This document shows, piece after piece, positions 15,482-23,420 of a DNA stretch of 64,000 bases. The stretch is from positions 62,001 through 126,000 of the forward strand of contig NZ_MKZO01000011.1 of NCBI RefSeq assembly GCF_001941965.1, given 5' to 3'. This DNA comes from Pseudomonas putida (GTDB lineage Bacteria > Pseudomonadota > Gammaproteobacteria > Pseudomonadales > Pseudomonadaceae). The first letter of the stretch is position 1. Every line of letters starts with the position of its first letter. The notes below the pieces were generated by a model. It did not search any database. It worked only from the letters and a program-made list of their open reading frames with translations, and had not been told where the DNA came from. The translations under genes were made by a program, and so were the position numbers.

Positions 15482-15559
15482 GACGCCTCCTGCAGGTAAG
15501 GCGCCAGGGCGGCGCCGAAACGAACACGCCGCCATGATCGGCGGCGTGGGCAGGAAGCG

Positions 15560-15578
15560 CTTTTAATCGGGTTTAAAG
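15560..15578 (-). promoter_or_regulatory. Putative late-promoter dyad, copy 1 (lysis block)
   Basis: Minus strand reads CTTTAAACCCGATTAAAAG, identical to the copy before the protease gene. It is 79 bp upstream of the endolysin start and sits between the lysogenic block (ending at 15582) and the lytic block. Expected to be the first late promoter. Confidence 0.65.
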
Positions 15579-15581
15579 AGA

Positions 15582-16136
15582 TCAGCCGTTCGTTTCGGTA
15601 CCTTGGCTGAACATACCGAGACACTCTCTTTTCTGCGAAAGATACTGGTCTTCAGCACTTTGTATCTGTCCTGGAGTTGCTTCGCTCCCTCGGAGAGTTG
15701 CACTAACCTTGGCTTGCCACAAAGTGCGAGCAAACGTCCCTGTCACGCCACATCTCCCCAGGGGCGCAAACACTGTTTCACCAAATAGAGCTTTTCCTTG
15801 CTCCGTCAATTCACTAAGCCGCCTACTATGCTGGCCCAGTACTGTCGGATCCGTTGTTGCTAGCAATGGTTCGCCATCAGCCAAAGCTTGATCCACCTCT
15901 GACAGGTACTGCTGGGCACTGGCCAATGATTGACTGTTTGGCTGTGTATACGTAGCTGCTGGAGCGGTAACGGCTGATGAAGCTTCAGCCGGCTCAATGC
16001 TTGTCGTGGGGGCATCGTGCTTGCTGGGCCAAAAGACATAGGCCACCACTGCAACGATGGCGACCCAGCCTACCAAGACGGCTTTTCGCTCTCCTGACGT
16101 CATGTCTTTCCAGGGTTTTGCTTGTTTTTTTGTCAC
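15582..16136 (-). CDS. Single-pass membrane protein in repressor operon, unknown
   Basis: 184 residues. A basic N-terminus and one membrane helix (about 18-36, AVLVGWVAIVAVVAYVFWP) precede a Ser/Thr/Ala/Gln-rich periplasmic stalk and a C-terminal helical domain with two cysteines (LGRCGVTG, KRECLGMF). It is the last of three leftward genes beginning with the repressor and ends just before the first late dyad, so it is probably expressed in the lysogen. Candidate superinfection-exclusion or defence gene, by context only. Confidence 0.7.
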   Translation of the reverse strand: MTKKQAKPWKDMTSGERKAVLVGWVAIVAVVAYVFWPSKHDAPTTSIEPAEASSAVTAPAATYTQPNSQSLASAQQYLSEVDQALADGEPLLATTDPTVLGQHSRRLSELTEQGKALFGETVFAPLGRCGVTGTFARTLWQAKVSATLRGSEATPGQIQSAEDQYLSQKRECLGMFSQGTETNG

Positions 16137-16167
16137 GTTGGCTTCCTTTCTTATCGTGTCTGCTGGC

Positions 16168-16650
16168 TTACCGATGTGCCTGGAGTATCAGGAAAGCTAG
16201 TCCCCCTGCGGCTACGGTCACTCCAATAGCCCAACTGCGCCACGACTCCGGCAAATAATCCTTGATTAAAAAACTGGTCGCCGCGATGGCGGCAAAGACT
16301 CCAAATGCCTTCAGCAGATACCGGTCGGTTTCGGATTTGCGGATCTTCGCTTCCTCTTCGGCGACGAGTTCATCATGACGGTGCATATCGTAGTCGCAAT
16401 GCATGCAGTGTTTTGTATACCGCCAAGCTGGCTGGCCGCATTGCGGGCACTCGCGTTCTCGATCGCTGCCACGAGGTGGGGGTTGCTTCCCTGAGTGAAT
16501 CTCAAAATTTTGAGTTCCCAGGTTGATGTTCCCGTAGTCACCTTTGATCTTGACGATCAACTCGTGATCGCGACCATCGGCAGGGAGATTCTTGATCTCC
16601 TCCGTGAGCCTGACCGACAACTTTGCCACCAGTTCATCATCGCTACGCAT
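16168..16650 (-). CDS. Zinc-ribbon membrane protein in repressor operon, unknown
   Basis: 160 residues. A soluble N-terminal domain of about 60 residues (ELIVKIKGDYGNINLGTQNF) leads to a zinc ribbon with CPQC (68-71) and CMHC (82-85), then a charged helix and two membrane helices (about 112-129 and 139-156). It starts 17 bp downstream of the repressor gene on the same strand. Two membrane helices with a cytosolic sensor-like domain fit a lysogenic-conversion effector, but no known family is recognised. Confidence 0.7.
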   Translation of the reverse strand: MRSDDELVAKLSVRLTEEIKNLPADGRDHELIVKIKGDYGNINLGTQNFEIHSGKQPPPRGSDRERECPQCGQPAWRYTKHCMHCDYDMHRHDELVAEEEAKIRKSETDRYLLKAFGVFAAIAATSFLIKDYLPESWRSWAIGVTVAAGGLAFLILQAHR

Positions 16651-16666
16651 AACGCTCCTTGCTACT

Positions 16667-17092
16667 TCAGCGATTCACCACCAGCTTCAAGACCCTCTCG
16701 ACCTGAGGCTCGTCCAGTGTTCGATCCCCGCCCAGCACGTTGTAAACCTCGGCTGCCACCGCTGCGAGTTTCGTGGCAGGCCAACGCTTACCGGCTAGAC
16801 GGGCTGCGCTCTCCAACATCTCAGTGATGCGCTCCAAACGCCGTACATCAATCTGCTCGGGCTCCCCGTTGCTCTGTTGGCTAGAGCGATGTCCGGTCAG
16901 TACGAACTGAATATCAGCGCCAGCCTGGGCAAAGGAGAACAAAACTTCTCCGCCGGGAACGGCAGCGCCACGTTCGTAGCGCCCCCAAATCTCACGCGAT
17001 ACCCCGCATAGCTCAGCAGCTGATGCCTGTTTCAAGCCCAGCCGCACGCGCTCTTCCTTCATCCGATCAGCAGAAAGAGAAGAAAAGGTCAC
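16667..17092 (-). CDS. Phage repressor, XRE-type helix-turn-helix
   Basis: 141 residues. The N-terminal half is an XRE HTH (MKEERVRLGLKQASAAELCG, VSREIWGRYERGAAVPGGEV); the C-terminal half is helical and may dimerise (QIDVRRLERITEMLESAARL). The start is GTG at 17092 with AGGGG upstream. It is divergent from the early operon across an 84-bp region with a perfect dyad, so it most likely maintains lysogeny by blocking the early promoter. It is shorter than lambda-type repressors and has no visible LexA-like peptidase domain. Confidence 0.8.
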   Translation of the reverse strand: MTFSSLSADRMKEERVRLGLKQASAAELCGVSREIWGRYERGAAVPGGEVLFSFAQAGADIQFVLTGHRSSQQSNGEPEQIDVRRLERITEMLESAARLAGKRWPATKLAAVAAEVYNVLGGDRTLDEPQVERVLKLVVNR

Positions 17093-17101
17093 ATAAACCC
17101 C

Positions 17102-17130
17102 TTGCTTAAGAGAACTTTGGTTCTCATAAT
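17102..17130 (+). promoter_or_regulatory. Early promoter with repressor operator in the spacer
   Basis: TTGCTT (17102-17107), a 17-bp spacer and CATAAT (17125-17130) form a good sigma-70 promoter reading rightward into the early operon. The spacer contains the perfect dyad GAGAACTTTGGTTCTC (17110-17125), the obvious binding site for the divergently encoded XRE repressor. Binding there would exclude RNA polymerase. Confidence 0.75.
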
Positions 17131-17176
17131 CATCTACACAAACCTAAATCATCTTTGCATCACAGGAGCCACTGCC

Positions 17177-17389
17177 ATGGCCACCCATGCCAAAGCCCTA
17201 AGCGCCGAGCAAGTGAAAGAAAACTTTCGTCGCGCCGGTAAAACGATCACTGAATGGGCCACCGAGAACGGGTACACCCGCAACGAGGTGTACCGCGTGC
17301 TGAATGGTCAAGCCAAGGCCCACTACGGGAAGGCTCATGACATCGCCGTCAAGCTGGGCCTGAAAGCCAAGCCGGCGTTGGCCGCATGA
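17177..17389 (+). CDS. BcepMu gp16-family DNA-binding protein
   Basis: 70 residues from MATHAKALSAEQVKENFRRA. It has a small HTH (ITEWATENGYTRNEVYRVLN) followed by AKAHYGKAHDIAVKLGLK, matching the BcepMu gp16 family of phage-associated DNA-binding proteins found in the place of Mu Ner. AGGAG lies upstream of the ATG. It is the first rightward gene and probably turns down early or repressor transcription after infection. Confidence 0.82.
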   Translation: MATHAKALSAEQVKENFRRAGKTITEWATENGYTRNEVYRVLNGQAKAHYGKAHDIAVKLGLKAKPALAA

Positions 17390-17404
17390 GGTCCATCATG
17401 ACGC

Positions 17405-17635
17405 TCATACATCCCGTCTCGAACAATACCGATAATCAGCCAAAAGCTGCTCGGCCATTTCATCCAACGTACAGGCCACAGTGCCTTCCAACCCTAGGCC
17501 TGCGATCCGCAGATCGGCTTGTAGCTTCAGCTCACTCAAGCATCCCGCACGTTGGAGTGACCCAGCCAGGACCATCACACAGCGAGCAAGCCCCTCAATA
17601 CGGCCTGCCAATTCTTCGAAATCTCGCACGTCCAT
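17405..17635 (-). CDS. Small antisense gene inside the early operon, unknown
   Basis: 76 residues from MDVRDFEELAGRIEGLARCV, helical and protein-like, with GAGGT five bases before the ATG at 17635. It is the only leftward gene in the early region and fills the gap between the gp16-like gene and the next rightward gene. Frames on the other strand here are low-complexity. No family recognised. Its transcript would be antisense to the early operon mRNA. Confidence 0.6.
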   Translation of the reverse strand: MDVRDFEELAGRIEGLARCVMVLAGSLQRAGCLSELKLQADLRIAGLGLEGTVACTLDEMAEQLLADYRYCSRRDV

Positions 17636-17744
17636 CGGTGACCTCGGCTGTCAATTTACAGCAAAAGATTGCACGCACCGAAATCATTTTGCCTACCTGC
17701 AAAGCCCGGGTTTGTTTGGAAAGGTTTCCTCGGGGAGGCTTCCA

Positions 17745-18224
17745 ATGAGCCGCCGTCGTTGGAAATCCCTGCGTCCGACCTCTCTGCGCCACGCCCTTGA
17801 GCTATGCAAAGATCACGCACGGGAGAACCTCAACAAAGGGGTCGAAAGGATCGCTGACGAGATGGGCCTGGCAGATCACTGGGCGCTGTACAAGTGGCTG
17901 CAAAGCGGTCGCATGCCTGCGAACTTGATCCGGCCTTATGAGCAGGCTTGCGGTTGTGACTTCGTCACCCGCTGGATCGCCGCCAGCGCAGGCCGGCTGA
18001 CCATCGATATGCCGACCGGTCGCACTTGCACCGCTCAGGATATGCAGGCGCTGCAGGAACTACTCACCACTGCCGCAGGCAAGTTGCTGTCCTTCTACAC
18101 CAAGCGCGTCGATGCAGACGACACACTCGCGGCTATCCAGTCCGCTATGGAAGGACTGGCTTGGCACAAAGGCAACGTCAAGCAAAGCGAACAACCACAA
18201 CTTGAACTGGAGGGGCAGCCATGA
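17745..18224 (+). CDS. Phage early protein with HTH-like N-terminus, probable regulator
   Basis: 159 residues from MSRRRWKSLRPTSLRHALEL, with GGAGG just upstream. The N-terminal part (VERIADEMGLADHWALYKWL, then MPANLIRPYEQACGCDFVTR) reads like a helix-turn-helix of the CII/regulatory type found in Pseudomonas Mu-like phages; the C-terminal half is helical. It ends by overlapping the start of the next gene by 4 bp. A regulatory role is likely but unproved. Confidence 0.65.
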   Translation: MSRRRWKSLRPTSLRHALELCKDHARENLNKGVERIADEMGLADHWALYKWLQSGRMPANLIRPYEQACGCDFVTRWIAASAGRLTIDMPTGRTCTAQDMQALQELLTTAAGKLLSFYTKRVDADDTLAAIQSAMEGLAWHKGNVKQSEQPQLELEGQP

Positions 18225-18523
18225 GCCGCACCGTCTCTGCTGCTGCGCGCGTGCTGCGCGTACTGAAGGCTCTCAAGGGGCACACCGTAACGGGCCTGAG
18301 CAACACCGAGCTGGCTCAACTGACGGGTGACAGCCCCAGCAATATCACCCGTGCGATGCAGACCCTTATCGAAGAGGGCTTGGCCGTGAAGCTGGACAAC
18401 GGGCGCTTCGCCCATTCGGTAGGCGTACTTCAGATAGCCCAGGCACACGCGGAACACATGGCTCGGCTGCAAAGCCGGATGCAGGAAATCAATCAGCGCA
18501 TTGCCGCTGGCTCGATGAATTGA
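18221..18523 (+). CDS. IclR-type winged-helix DNA-binding protein (HTH only)
   Basis: 100 residues. It has an IclR-like winged helix (AARVLRVLKALKGHTVTGLS, NTELAQLTGDSPSNITRAMQ, TLIEEGLAVKLDNGRFAHS) followed by a short helix and no effector domain, so it is a stand-alone DNA-binding module. It lies in the early operon, overlapping the gene before it. Role in phage transcription control is inferred. Confidence 0.7.
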   Translation: MSRTVSAAARVLRVLKALKGHTVTGLSNTELAQLTGDSPSNITRAMQTLIEEGLAVKLDNGRFAHSVGVLQIAQAHAEHMARLQSRMQEINQRIAAGSMN

Positions 18524-18533
18524 GGGGAACATC

Positions 18534-19457
18534 ATGGCACGCAGCAAAGCTAAACCCGCAGAGCAGGAACAACTGCCCGCACTGAACGGTGAGGTTCTCA
18601 CTGCTACGCAGAATGCGATGGCGGCCACACTGGCCTCGCATAGCGACGAACGCGACCTGCTGAATCAGCTCCTTGGCCAAGCTCAGATGGCAGGTGCCTT
18701 TGAAGAGTTTTCCCGAACCGTTCGGACTTCCAAGCTTGCCTACGTCAAGGAAAACAAGCTCTACAAGGCCATTGCAGGTAAGAAAACTCCGAACGGTTCG
18801 GAACTTTCCGGCACCTGGGAAGAGTTCTGCTCAATGCTTGGTATCTCGGTGGACAAAGCCGACATGGACATTACTAACTTGCGAGCCTTCGGTGAGGAGG
18901 CCCTTGAGTCTATGTCCCGCATGGGCATCGGCTACCGCGAAATGCGCCAGTACCGCCGGCTCCCCGACGATCAGAAAGCCGCCCTGATCGAAGTTGCTCA
19001 GACCGGCGACAAAGAAGCCTTCGTTGATCTGGCCGAAGAGATCATCGCCAAGCACGCCAAGGAAAAGCAGGAGTTGACCCAGCGCCTCGACGACGTGAAC
19101 GCCGATTATGAGGCTCAATCCGAGGTCATGGCCAAGAAGACCGACGACCTGGACAAGACCAGGCAGGAACTGGAGAAGCTGCGCAAGCGCATCCAGGCAC
19201 TGCCAGCCAGTGAGGCGGTATCGGAGTTGCGCCTGGAAACCACTGCAGTTGCTTTCGAGGCCGAGGCCAAGATCCGTGGTGCACTGCGCGAGGGGTTCTC
19301 GAAACTCGCAGAACTGGGCAGCGCTGGGGGCGATGACCAGCGTGTGTTCGCTGCCGGGCTGATCCGCCAGCTGGAGATCACTTTGGCTGAGGTGCGCAGC
19401 GAGTTTCACTTGCCCGCCGAGCTGGACGGTACTCCCGCTTGGATGGGGCAGGACTGA
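18534..19457 (+). CDS. Coiled-coil early phage protein upstream of transposase
   Basis: 307 residues. A central segment (WEEFCSMLGISVDKADMDIT, FGEEALESMSRMGIGYREMR) resembles a DNA-binding or replication accessory domain, followed by a long coiled coil (about 175-235, AKEKQELTQRLDDVNADYEA, DDLDKTRQELEKLRKRIQAL). It lies directly before transposase A in the early operon, a position shared by BcepMu/D3112-like phages. The function is not established; assistance to transposition or replication is a guess from position. Confidence 0.6.
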   Translation: MARSKAKPAEQEQLPALNGEVLTATQNAMAATLASHSDERDLLNQLLGQAQMAGAFEEFSRTVRTSKLAYVKENKLYKAIAGKKTPNGSELSGTWEEFCSMLGISVDKADMDITNLRAFGEEALESMSRMGIGYREMRQYRRLPDDQKAALIEVAQTGDKEAFVDLAEEIIAKHAKEKQELTQRLDDVNADYEAQSEVMAKKTDDLDKTRQELEKLRKRIQALPASEAVSELRLETTAVAFEAEAKIRGALREGFSKLAELGSAGGDDQRVFAAGLIRQLEITLAEVRSEFHLPAELDGTPAWMGQD

Positions 19458-19460
19458 GCC

Positions 19461-21236
19461 ATGACGCCCATCGAGATCCAGCTTCTGAGCCAGATTGCGG
19501 AGCGTGCTGCGAAGGCACCGCATGGTCAGCGTACCGCCGTGTACAAAGCCGGTGCAGCAGAGCTGGGCGTATCGGTTCAGACCCTTCAGCGCAAGCTCAA
19601 GGAGGTGTCCGTGAGGAATCAGCGCAAGCGCCGGAGCGATGCAGGGAATAGCGCGCTTCCCCTGGAGGAAGCCCGCTTGATTTCCGCCGTGCTCCTGGAG
19701 TCTATCCGGGCCAACAACAAGCAGCTCTCGACCATCGAACGTGCCGTTGAACGCCTGCGCAGCAACAACATGATCCTGGCCGGACGGGCTGACGAAACGA
19801 CCGGCGAGTTCAAATCCCTTAGCAACGGTGCCATCGCCCGCGCTTTGCGAGCCTACAAGCTGCACCCGGAGCAACTGCTGCACGACGCCCCGGCGGTATC
19901 GCTGGCGAGCAAGCACCCGAACCACGTCTGGCAGATCGACGCCTCGATCTCGACCCAGTTTTACCTAGCGGATGACGGTGCCAAGGCTATGGACAAGGCC
20001 GAGTTCTACGACGGCAAGCCGGGCAACCTGAAGAAGATCGAACGCCAGCGCTTGTGGCGGTACGTGGTCACAGACCATACCAGCGGCACGCTGTACCTGG
20101 AGTACGTGCTGGGTGCCGAGTCAGCCGAGAACCTGTGCAGCGTGCTGATCAACGCGATGCAGAAGCGCCACGAAGCGGACCCGTTCCACGGCGTACCGTG
20201 GATGCTGATGACCGACCCCGGTGCCGCTATGACAAGCGGGTTGTTCCGCAATCTATGCCGGGCGATGAGCATCGAGTTGATCATCAACCAGGCAGGCAAT
20301 GCGCGAGCGAAAGGCCAGGTCGAACAGGCTCACAACATTGTCGAACGCGAGTTCGAGAGTGCTTTGAGATTCCAGTCCGCTGGAAGCCTAGAGCAGATCA
20401 ACGAGTGGGCCGGAAAGTGGATGCGCTACTACAACGCGACCTCGATCCACACCAGGACTCGTCGCACGCGGTACGGAGTCTGGCAGTTGATCACCGCTGA
20501 CCAGTTGCGCCTCGCGCCGTCTGTTGAGGTCTGCCGCGACCTGGCCGTCAGCACGCCGGAAGAGCGCAAGGTCAGCAACATGCTGCGGGTGTCGTTCCGT
20601 GGTGCTCAGTTCGATGTCCGCTCGGTGCCGGGTGTGATGGTCGGCGAGAAGCTGCTGATCACCCGCAACTGCTGGCGCGACCAGGACTCTGCGATTGCTG
20701 TCCTGGTCGGCGAAGACGGTCGGGAGCAGTACCACGTCATTGACCGGATTGGAGCTGACCAGTTCGGCTTCGCGCAGACCTCGGCAATCATCGGTGAGCA
20801 GTACAAGCGCCATGCTGAGACGCCAGCCCAGCTGTCGCGCAAAGTCCTTGAGCAGCTAGCGACCGGGACCACCAGCGAGGAAGAGGCTCAAGCTGCACGC
20901 AAGGCGAAGGCCATCCCGTTTGGTGGCAGGATCGATCCGCACAAGCATGTCACCGACACCGTGCTGCCGGCCTATCTGCCGCGTCGCGGGACCAGCCTTG
21001 ACGTCAATGCGCCTGATATCGAACTCAAGCCATACAGCCACGTTGAGGCCGCCAAGATCCTGCGGCCTCGGCTCGGCGCTCTCTGGTCATCCGAAACCTT
21101 CGGGTGGCTGCAACAGCGGTACCCACAAGGAGTACCTCAAGACCAGCTGGACGCTATCGAGTCCGAGCTGAAACGACCTGTAGAGGTCGCCCGCGCACCG
21201 CTGACCCTTGTCCGGGCGGCGGCAGGAGGTGAGTGA
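19461..21236 (+). CDS. Phage transposase A (Mu A-like DDE transposase)
   Basis: 591 residues. The rve catalytic core shows the DDE triad as Asp160 (HVWQIDAS), Asp252 (MLMTDPGAAMTSG) and Glu289 (ARAKGQVEQAHN). The N-terminal part has helix-turn-helix segments for end binding (AAELGVSVQTLQRKLKEV; SNGAIARALRAYKLHPEQ), and the C-terminal Mu-transposase beta barrel follows the core. It catalyses integration and replicative transposition of the phage. Its stop codon overlaps the ATG of the B-like ATPase gene. Confidence 0.95.
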   Translation: MTPIEIQLLSQIAERAAKAPHGQRTAVYKAGAAELGVSVQTLQRKLKEVSVRNQRKRRSDAGNSALPLEEARLISAVLLESIRANNKQLSTIERAVERLRSNNMILAGRADETTGEFKSLSNGAIARALRAYKLHPEQLLHDAPAVSLASKHPNHVWQIDASISTQFYLADDGAKAMDKAEFYDGKPGNLKKIERQRLWRYVVTDHTSGTLYLEYVLGAESAENLCSVLINAMQKRHEADPFHGVPWMLMTDPGAAMTSGLFRNLCRAMSIELIINQAGNARAKGQVEQAHNIVEREFESALRFQSAGSLEQINEWAGKWMRYYNATSIHTRTRRTRYGVWQLITADQLRLAPSVEVCRDLAVSTPEERKVSNMLRVSFRGAQFDVRSVPGVMVGEKLLITRNCWRDQDSAIAVLVGEDGREQYHVIDRIGADQFGFAQTSAIIGEQYKRHAETPAQLSRKVLEQLATGTTSEEEAQAARKAKAIPFGGRIDPHKHVTDTVLPAYLPRRGTSLDVNAPDIELKPYSHVEAAKILRPRLGALWSSETFGWLQQRYPQGVPQDQLDAIESELKRPVEVARAPLTLVRAAAGGE

Positions 21237-22426
21237 TGTTGAAGTTGAAGCAAGTGCTGATCGACGTGGGCAAGCGCCAGTCGGCCTTGGCCGAGTCGCT
21301 CAGGCTGAGTTCGGCGACGGTCGCCCAGTTGGTGAACCACAACCAATGGCCTCGCAGCCTGGATCAGGCCGAGTTGAAAGCTCGGATCGCGGTATTCCTG
21401 GGTGCTGCCGGTGTCAACGACGCCGATATCGCCAACGCCTTTGAAGAAGTTGAAAAAGTGGATCTGCCGTGCGCCAACACAGCAGATCCGGCCCTTTCGC
21501 AAGAGCCGTCCGGGGAGGACGAACCTATGTTACTGCCAAAGCAAACCCTGCTGCCAACCACCCGCAAGGCCTTCGGGCTGTTCCGCGATCCGTTCGACGA
21601 GTTGCAGAGTGCAGCGGATATGTGGGTTAGCCCTGATATCCGTTATGTGCGGGAGGTGATGTATCAGACCGCGCGGCACGGCGGCTTCCTGGCCATTGAG
21701 GGCGAGTCCGGGGCCGGCAAAAGCACGCTGCGACGGGACCTGGTGAACCGCATCAACGAGAACAACGACCCGGTGATCATCATCGAGCCCTATGTCCTGG
21801 CCTCGGAAGACAACGACACCAGGGGCAAGACGCTGAAAAGCACGCACATTGCCGAAGCGATGATGGCGGCGGTCGCTCCCCTGGAGAAGCCAAAGAGCAG
21901 TCCGGAGGCGCGCTTCGCACAACTGCACCGCGCGTTGAAGGAGTCCCATGCTGCCGGTTATCGGCACTGCTTGGTGATCGAAGAGGCACACAGCCTGCCG
22001 ATCCCTACGCTCAAGCATCTCAAACGCATCCTGGAGCTGGAGGTCGGGTTCACCAAGCTGGTCAGCATCATCATGATCGGCCAGCCCGAGCTGGGGGTGA
22101 AGTTGAGTGAGCGCAATGCTGATGTGCGGGAAGTTGTGCAACGGTGCGAGCGGGTCACCTTGGGGCCGGTGGAAGGCAACCGCGTGGAAGAGTTCCTCGC
22201 GTTTCGCCTCAAGAGCGCGGGTAAGGCATTGGCCGAAGTGATCGACGAATCCGGTATCAGCGCCATCGCTTCACGTCTTTCTCAGCCCGTCCGAACGGGT
22301 GGGCGTGAGCAGAAAGTTTCGCTGCTGTACCCGCTGGCGATCGGCAACCTGATGACCGCAGCGTTGAACCTTGCGGCCCAACTGGGCGTACCGGTCGTGA
22401 CCGCTGATGTAGTGACGGGGGTGTGA
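21236..22426 (+). CDS. Transposition target ATPase, Mu B-like AAA+ protein
   Basis: 396 residues. An N-terminal HTH (GKRQSALAESLRLSSATVAQ) is followed by an AAA ATPase with Walker A GESGAGKST (156-164) and Walker B CLVIEEAH. This matches Mu B / ExeA-like ATPases that choose targets and stimulate transposase A. ATG at 21236 overlaps the transposase stop by one base (TGATG), so translation is coupled. The C-terminus is helical, as in Mu B. Confidence 0.92.
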   Translation: MLKLKQVLIDVGKRQSALAESLRLSSATVAQLVNHNQWPRSLDQAELKARIAVFLGAAGVNDADIANAFEEVEKVDLPCANTADPALSQEPSGEDEPMLLPKQTLLPTTRKAFGLFRDPFDELQSAADMWVSPDIRYVREVMYQTARHGGFLAIEGESGAGKSTLRRDLVNRINENNDPVIIIEPYVLASEDNDTRGKTLKSTHIAEAMMAAVAPLEKPKSSPEARFAQLHRALKESHAAGYRHCLVIEEAHSLPIPTLKHLKRILELEVGFTKLVSIIMIGQPELGVKLSERNADVREVVQRCERVTLGPVEGNRVEEFLAFRLKSAGKALAEVIDESGISAIASRLSQPVRTGGREQKVSLLYPLAIGNLMTAALNLAAQLGVPVVTADVVTGV

Positions 22427-22427
22427 G

Positions 22428-22784
22428 ATGACCAGCATTAACCCAACCAATTCTGCGCGGCGGTTACGGCTTGTTCCCAGCACTGCCATCGAACCGGCCT
22501 TACCGGCCTGCAACACACTGACGCCGGAACTCGCCGAGAAGCTCGCAGCGGTCAACTCAGTGTCCCGTGGGCTGCGCACCGCAGGCGTGCGCATTGAGGC
22601 CACCGTTGTCCTGGACCTGACCATTTTCATCAAGGCAGAAAGCGCCGACTCGCTTGCTGCTGCCTTTCGGCAGCAGTGGCAAGGCGTCTGCTGGAGGACG
22701 GTCGGTAAACAGACCAGGAACACCGTCACCATTCATGGCGTGCGCGTCGTGTGGTTCACCCCCGTGAAGGAGCAAGACCAATGA
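22428..22784 (+). CDS. Hypothetical early phage protein (118 aa)
   Basis: Starts one base after the B-like stop codon. An N-terminal low-complexity arm precedes a domain with mixed alpha/beta character (VRIEATVVLDLTIFIKAESA, WRTVGKQTRNTVTIHGVRVV). It overlaps the DUF3164 gene by 4 bp. No family recognised; co-expressed with transposition genes. Confidence 0.6.
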   Translation: MTSINPTNSARRLRLVPSTAIEPALPACNTLTPELAEKLAAVNSVSRGLRTAGVRIEATVVLDLTIFIKAESADSLAAAFRQQWQGVCWRTVGKQTRNTVTIHGVRVVWFTPVKEQDQ

Positions 22785-23419
22785 GTACCACTACCCAATC
22801 AGTGAGTGCTGTGGAAATTCCAGCTGGCTTTGTAATGAATGCGGCGGGCCACCTGGTGCCTGAGACCCAGGTGCGTGACCACGACAAACTGCGTGATAGC
22901 GTTGCCCGCGATCTTGGCAATGCCGCTGAGCAGCTCAGTGCGGCGTTGGCCAACTTCAAGAAGCAAGCGCTGGCGGATATCGCTGACCTGATCACGGTGT
23001 CCTCGGAGCGCTATGGCGTGACGCTTGGTGGCCAGAAAGGCAATGTTTCGATCACCACCTATGACGGGCAGTACAAGATCGAGCGCGCCTTCGCTGACCG
23101 TATTGTCTTCACCGAAGAGATCCTGGCGGCGCGCGAACTGATCAACAAGTGCATCAGCGCCTGGTCGGAGGGCGCCAACAGTCACCTGCGGGTGTTGGTT
23201 GACCGAGCGTTCCGAGCCAACAAACAGGGACAACTCATGGTCAAGGACGTGCTCAGCCTGCTGCGGGTCGAAATCAACGATGTCGTCTGGAAGACCGCAA
23301 TGCAGGCCCTGAAGGACTCCATCCAAGTGAACGGTACCGCTGTTTACATTCGGGTTTACAAGCGCCATGGCAATACCGACCAGTACCTGCCGATCAACCT
23401 GACGTTGGCGGGGGTGTGA
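22781..23419 (+). CDS. DUF3164 family phage protein
   Basis: 212 residues from MSTTTQSVSAVEIPAGFVMN. The segments GHLVPETQVRDHDKLRDSVA, GNVSITTYDGQYKIERAFAD and INDVVWKTAMQALKDSIQV are typical of DUF3164, a family linked to transposable phages. AAGGAG lies upstream of the ATG at 22781. The family's function is unknown, but it is regularly found in the early transposition/replication operon as here. Confidence 0.85.
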   Translation: MSTTTQSVSAVEIPAGFVMNAAGHLVPETQVRDHDKLRDSVARDLGNAAEQLSAALANFKKQALADIADLITVSSERYGVTLGGQKGNVSITTYDGQYKIERAFADRIVFTEEILAARELINKCISAWSEGANSHLRVLVDRAFRANKQGQLMVKDVLSLLRVEINDVVWKTAMQALKDSIQVNGTAVYIRVYKRHGNTDQYLPINLTLAGV

Positions 23420-23420
23420 G

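Noticed and set aside
17386..17748. Rightward 120-aa frame after the gp16-like gene
   Set aside because: Composition is not protein-like and it is antisense to the 76-aa gene at 17405-17635, which has a good binding site.
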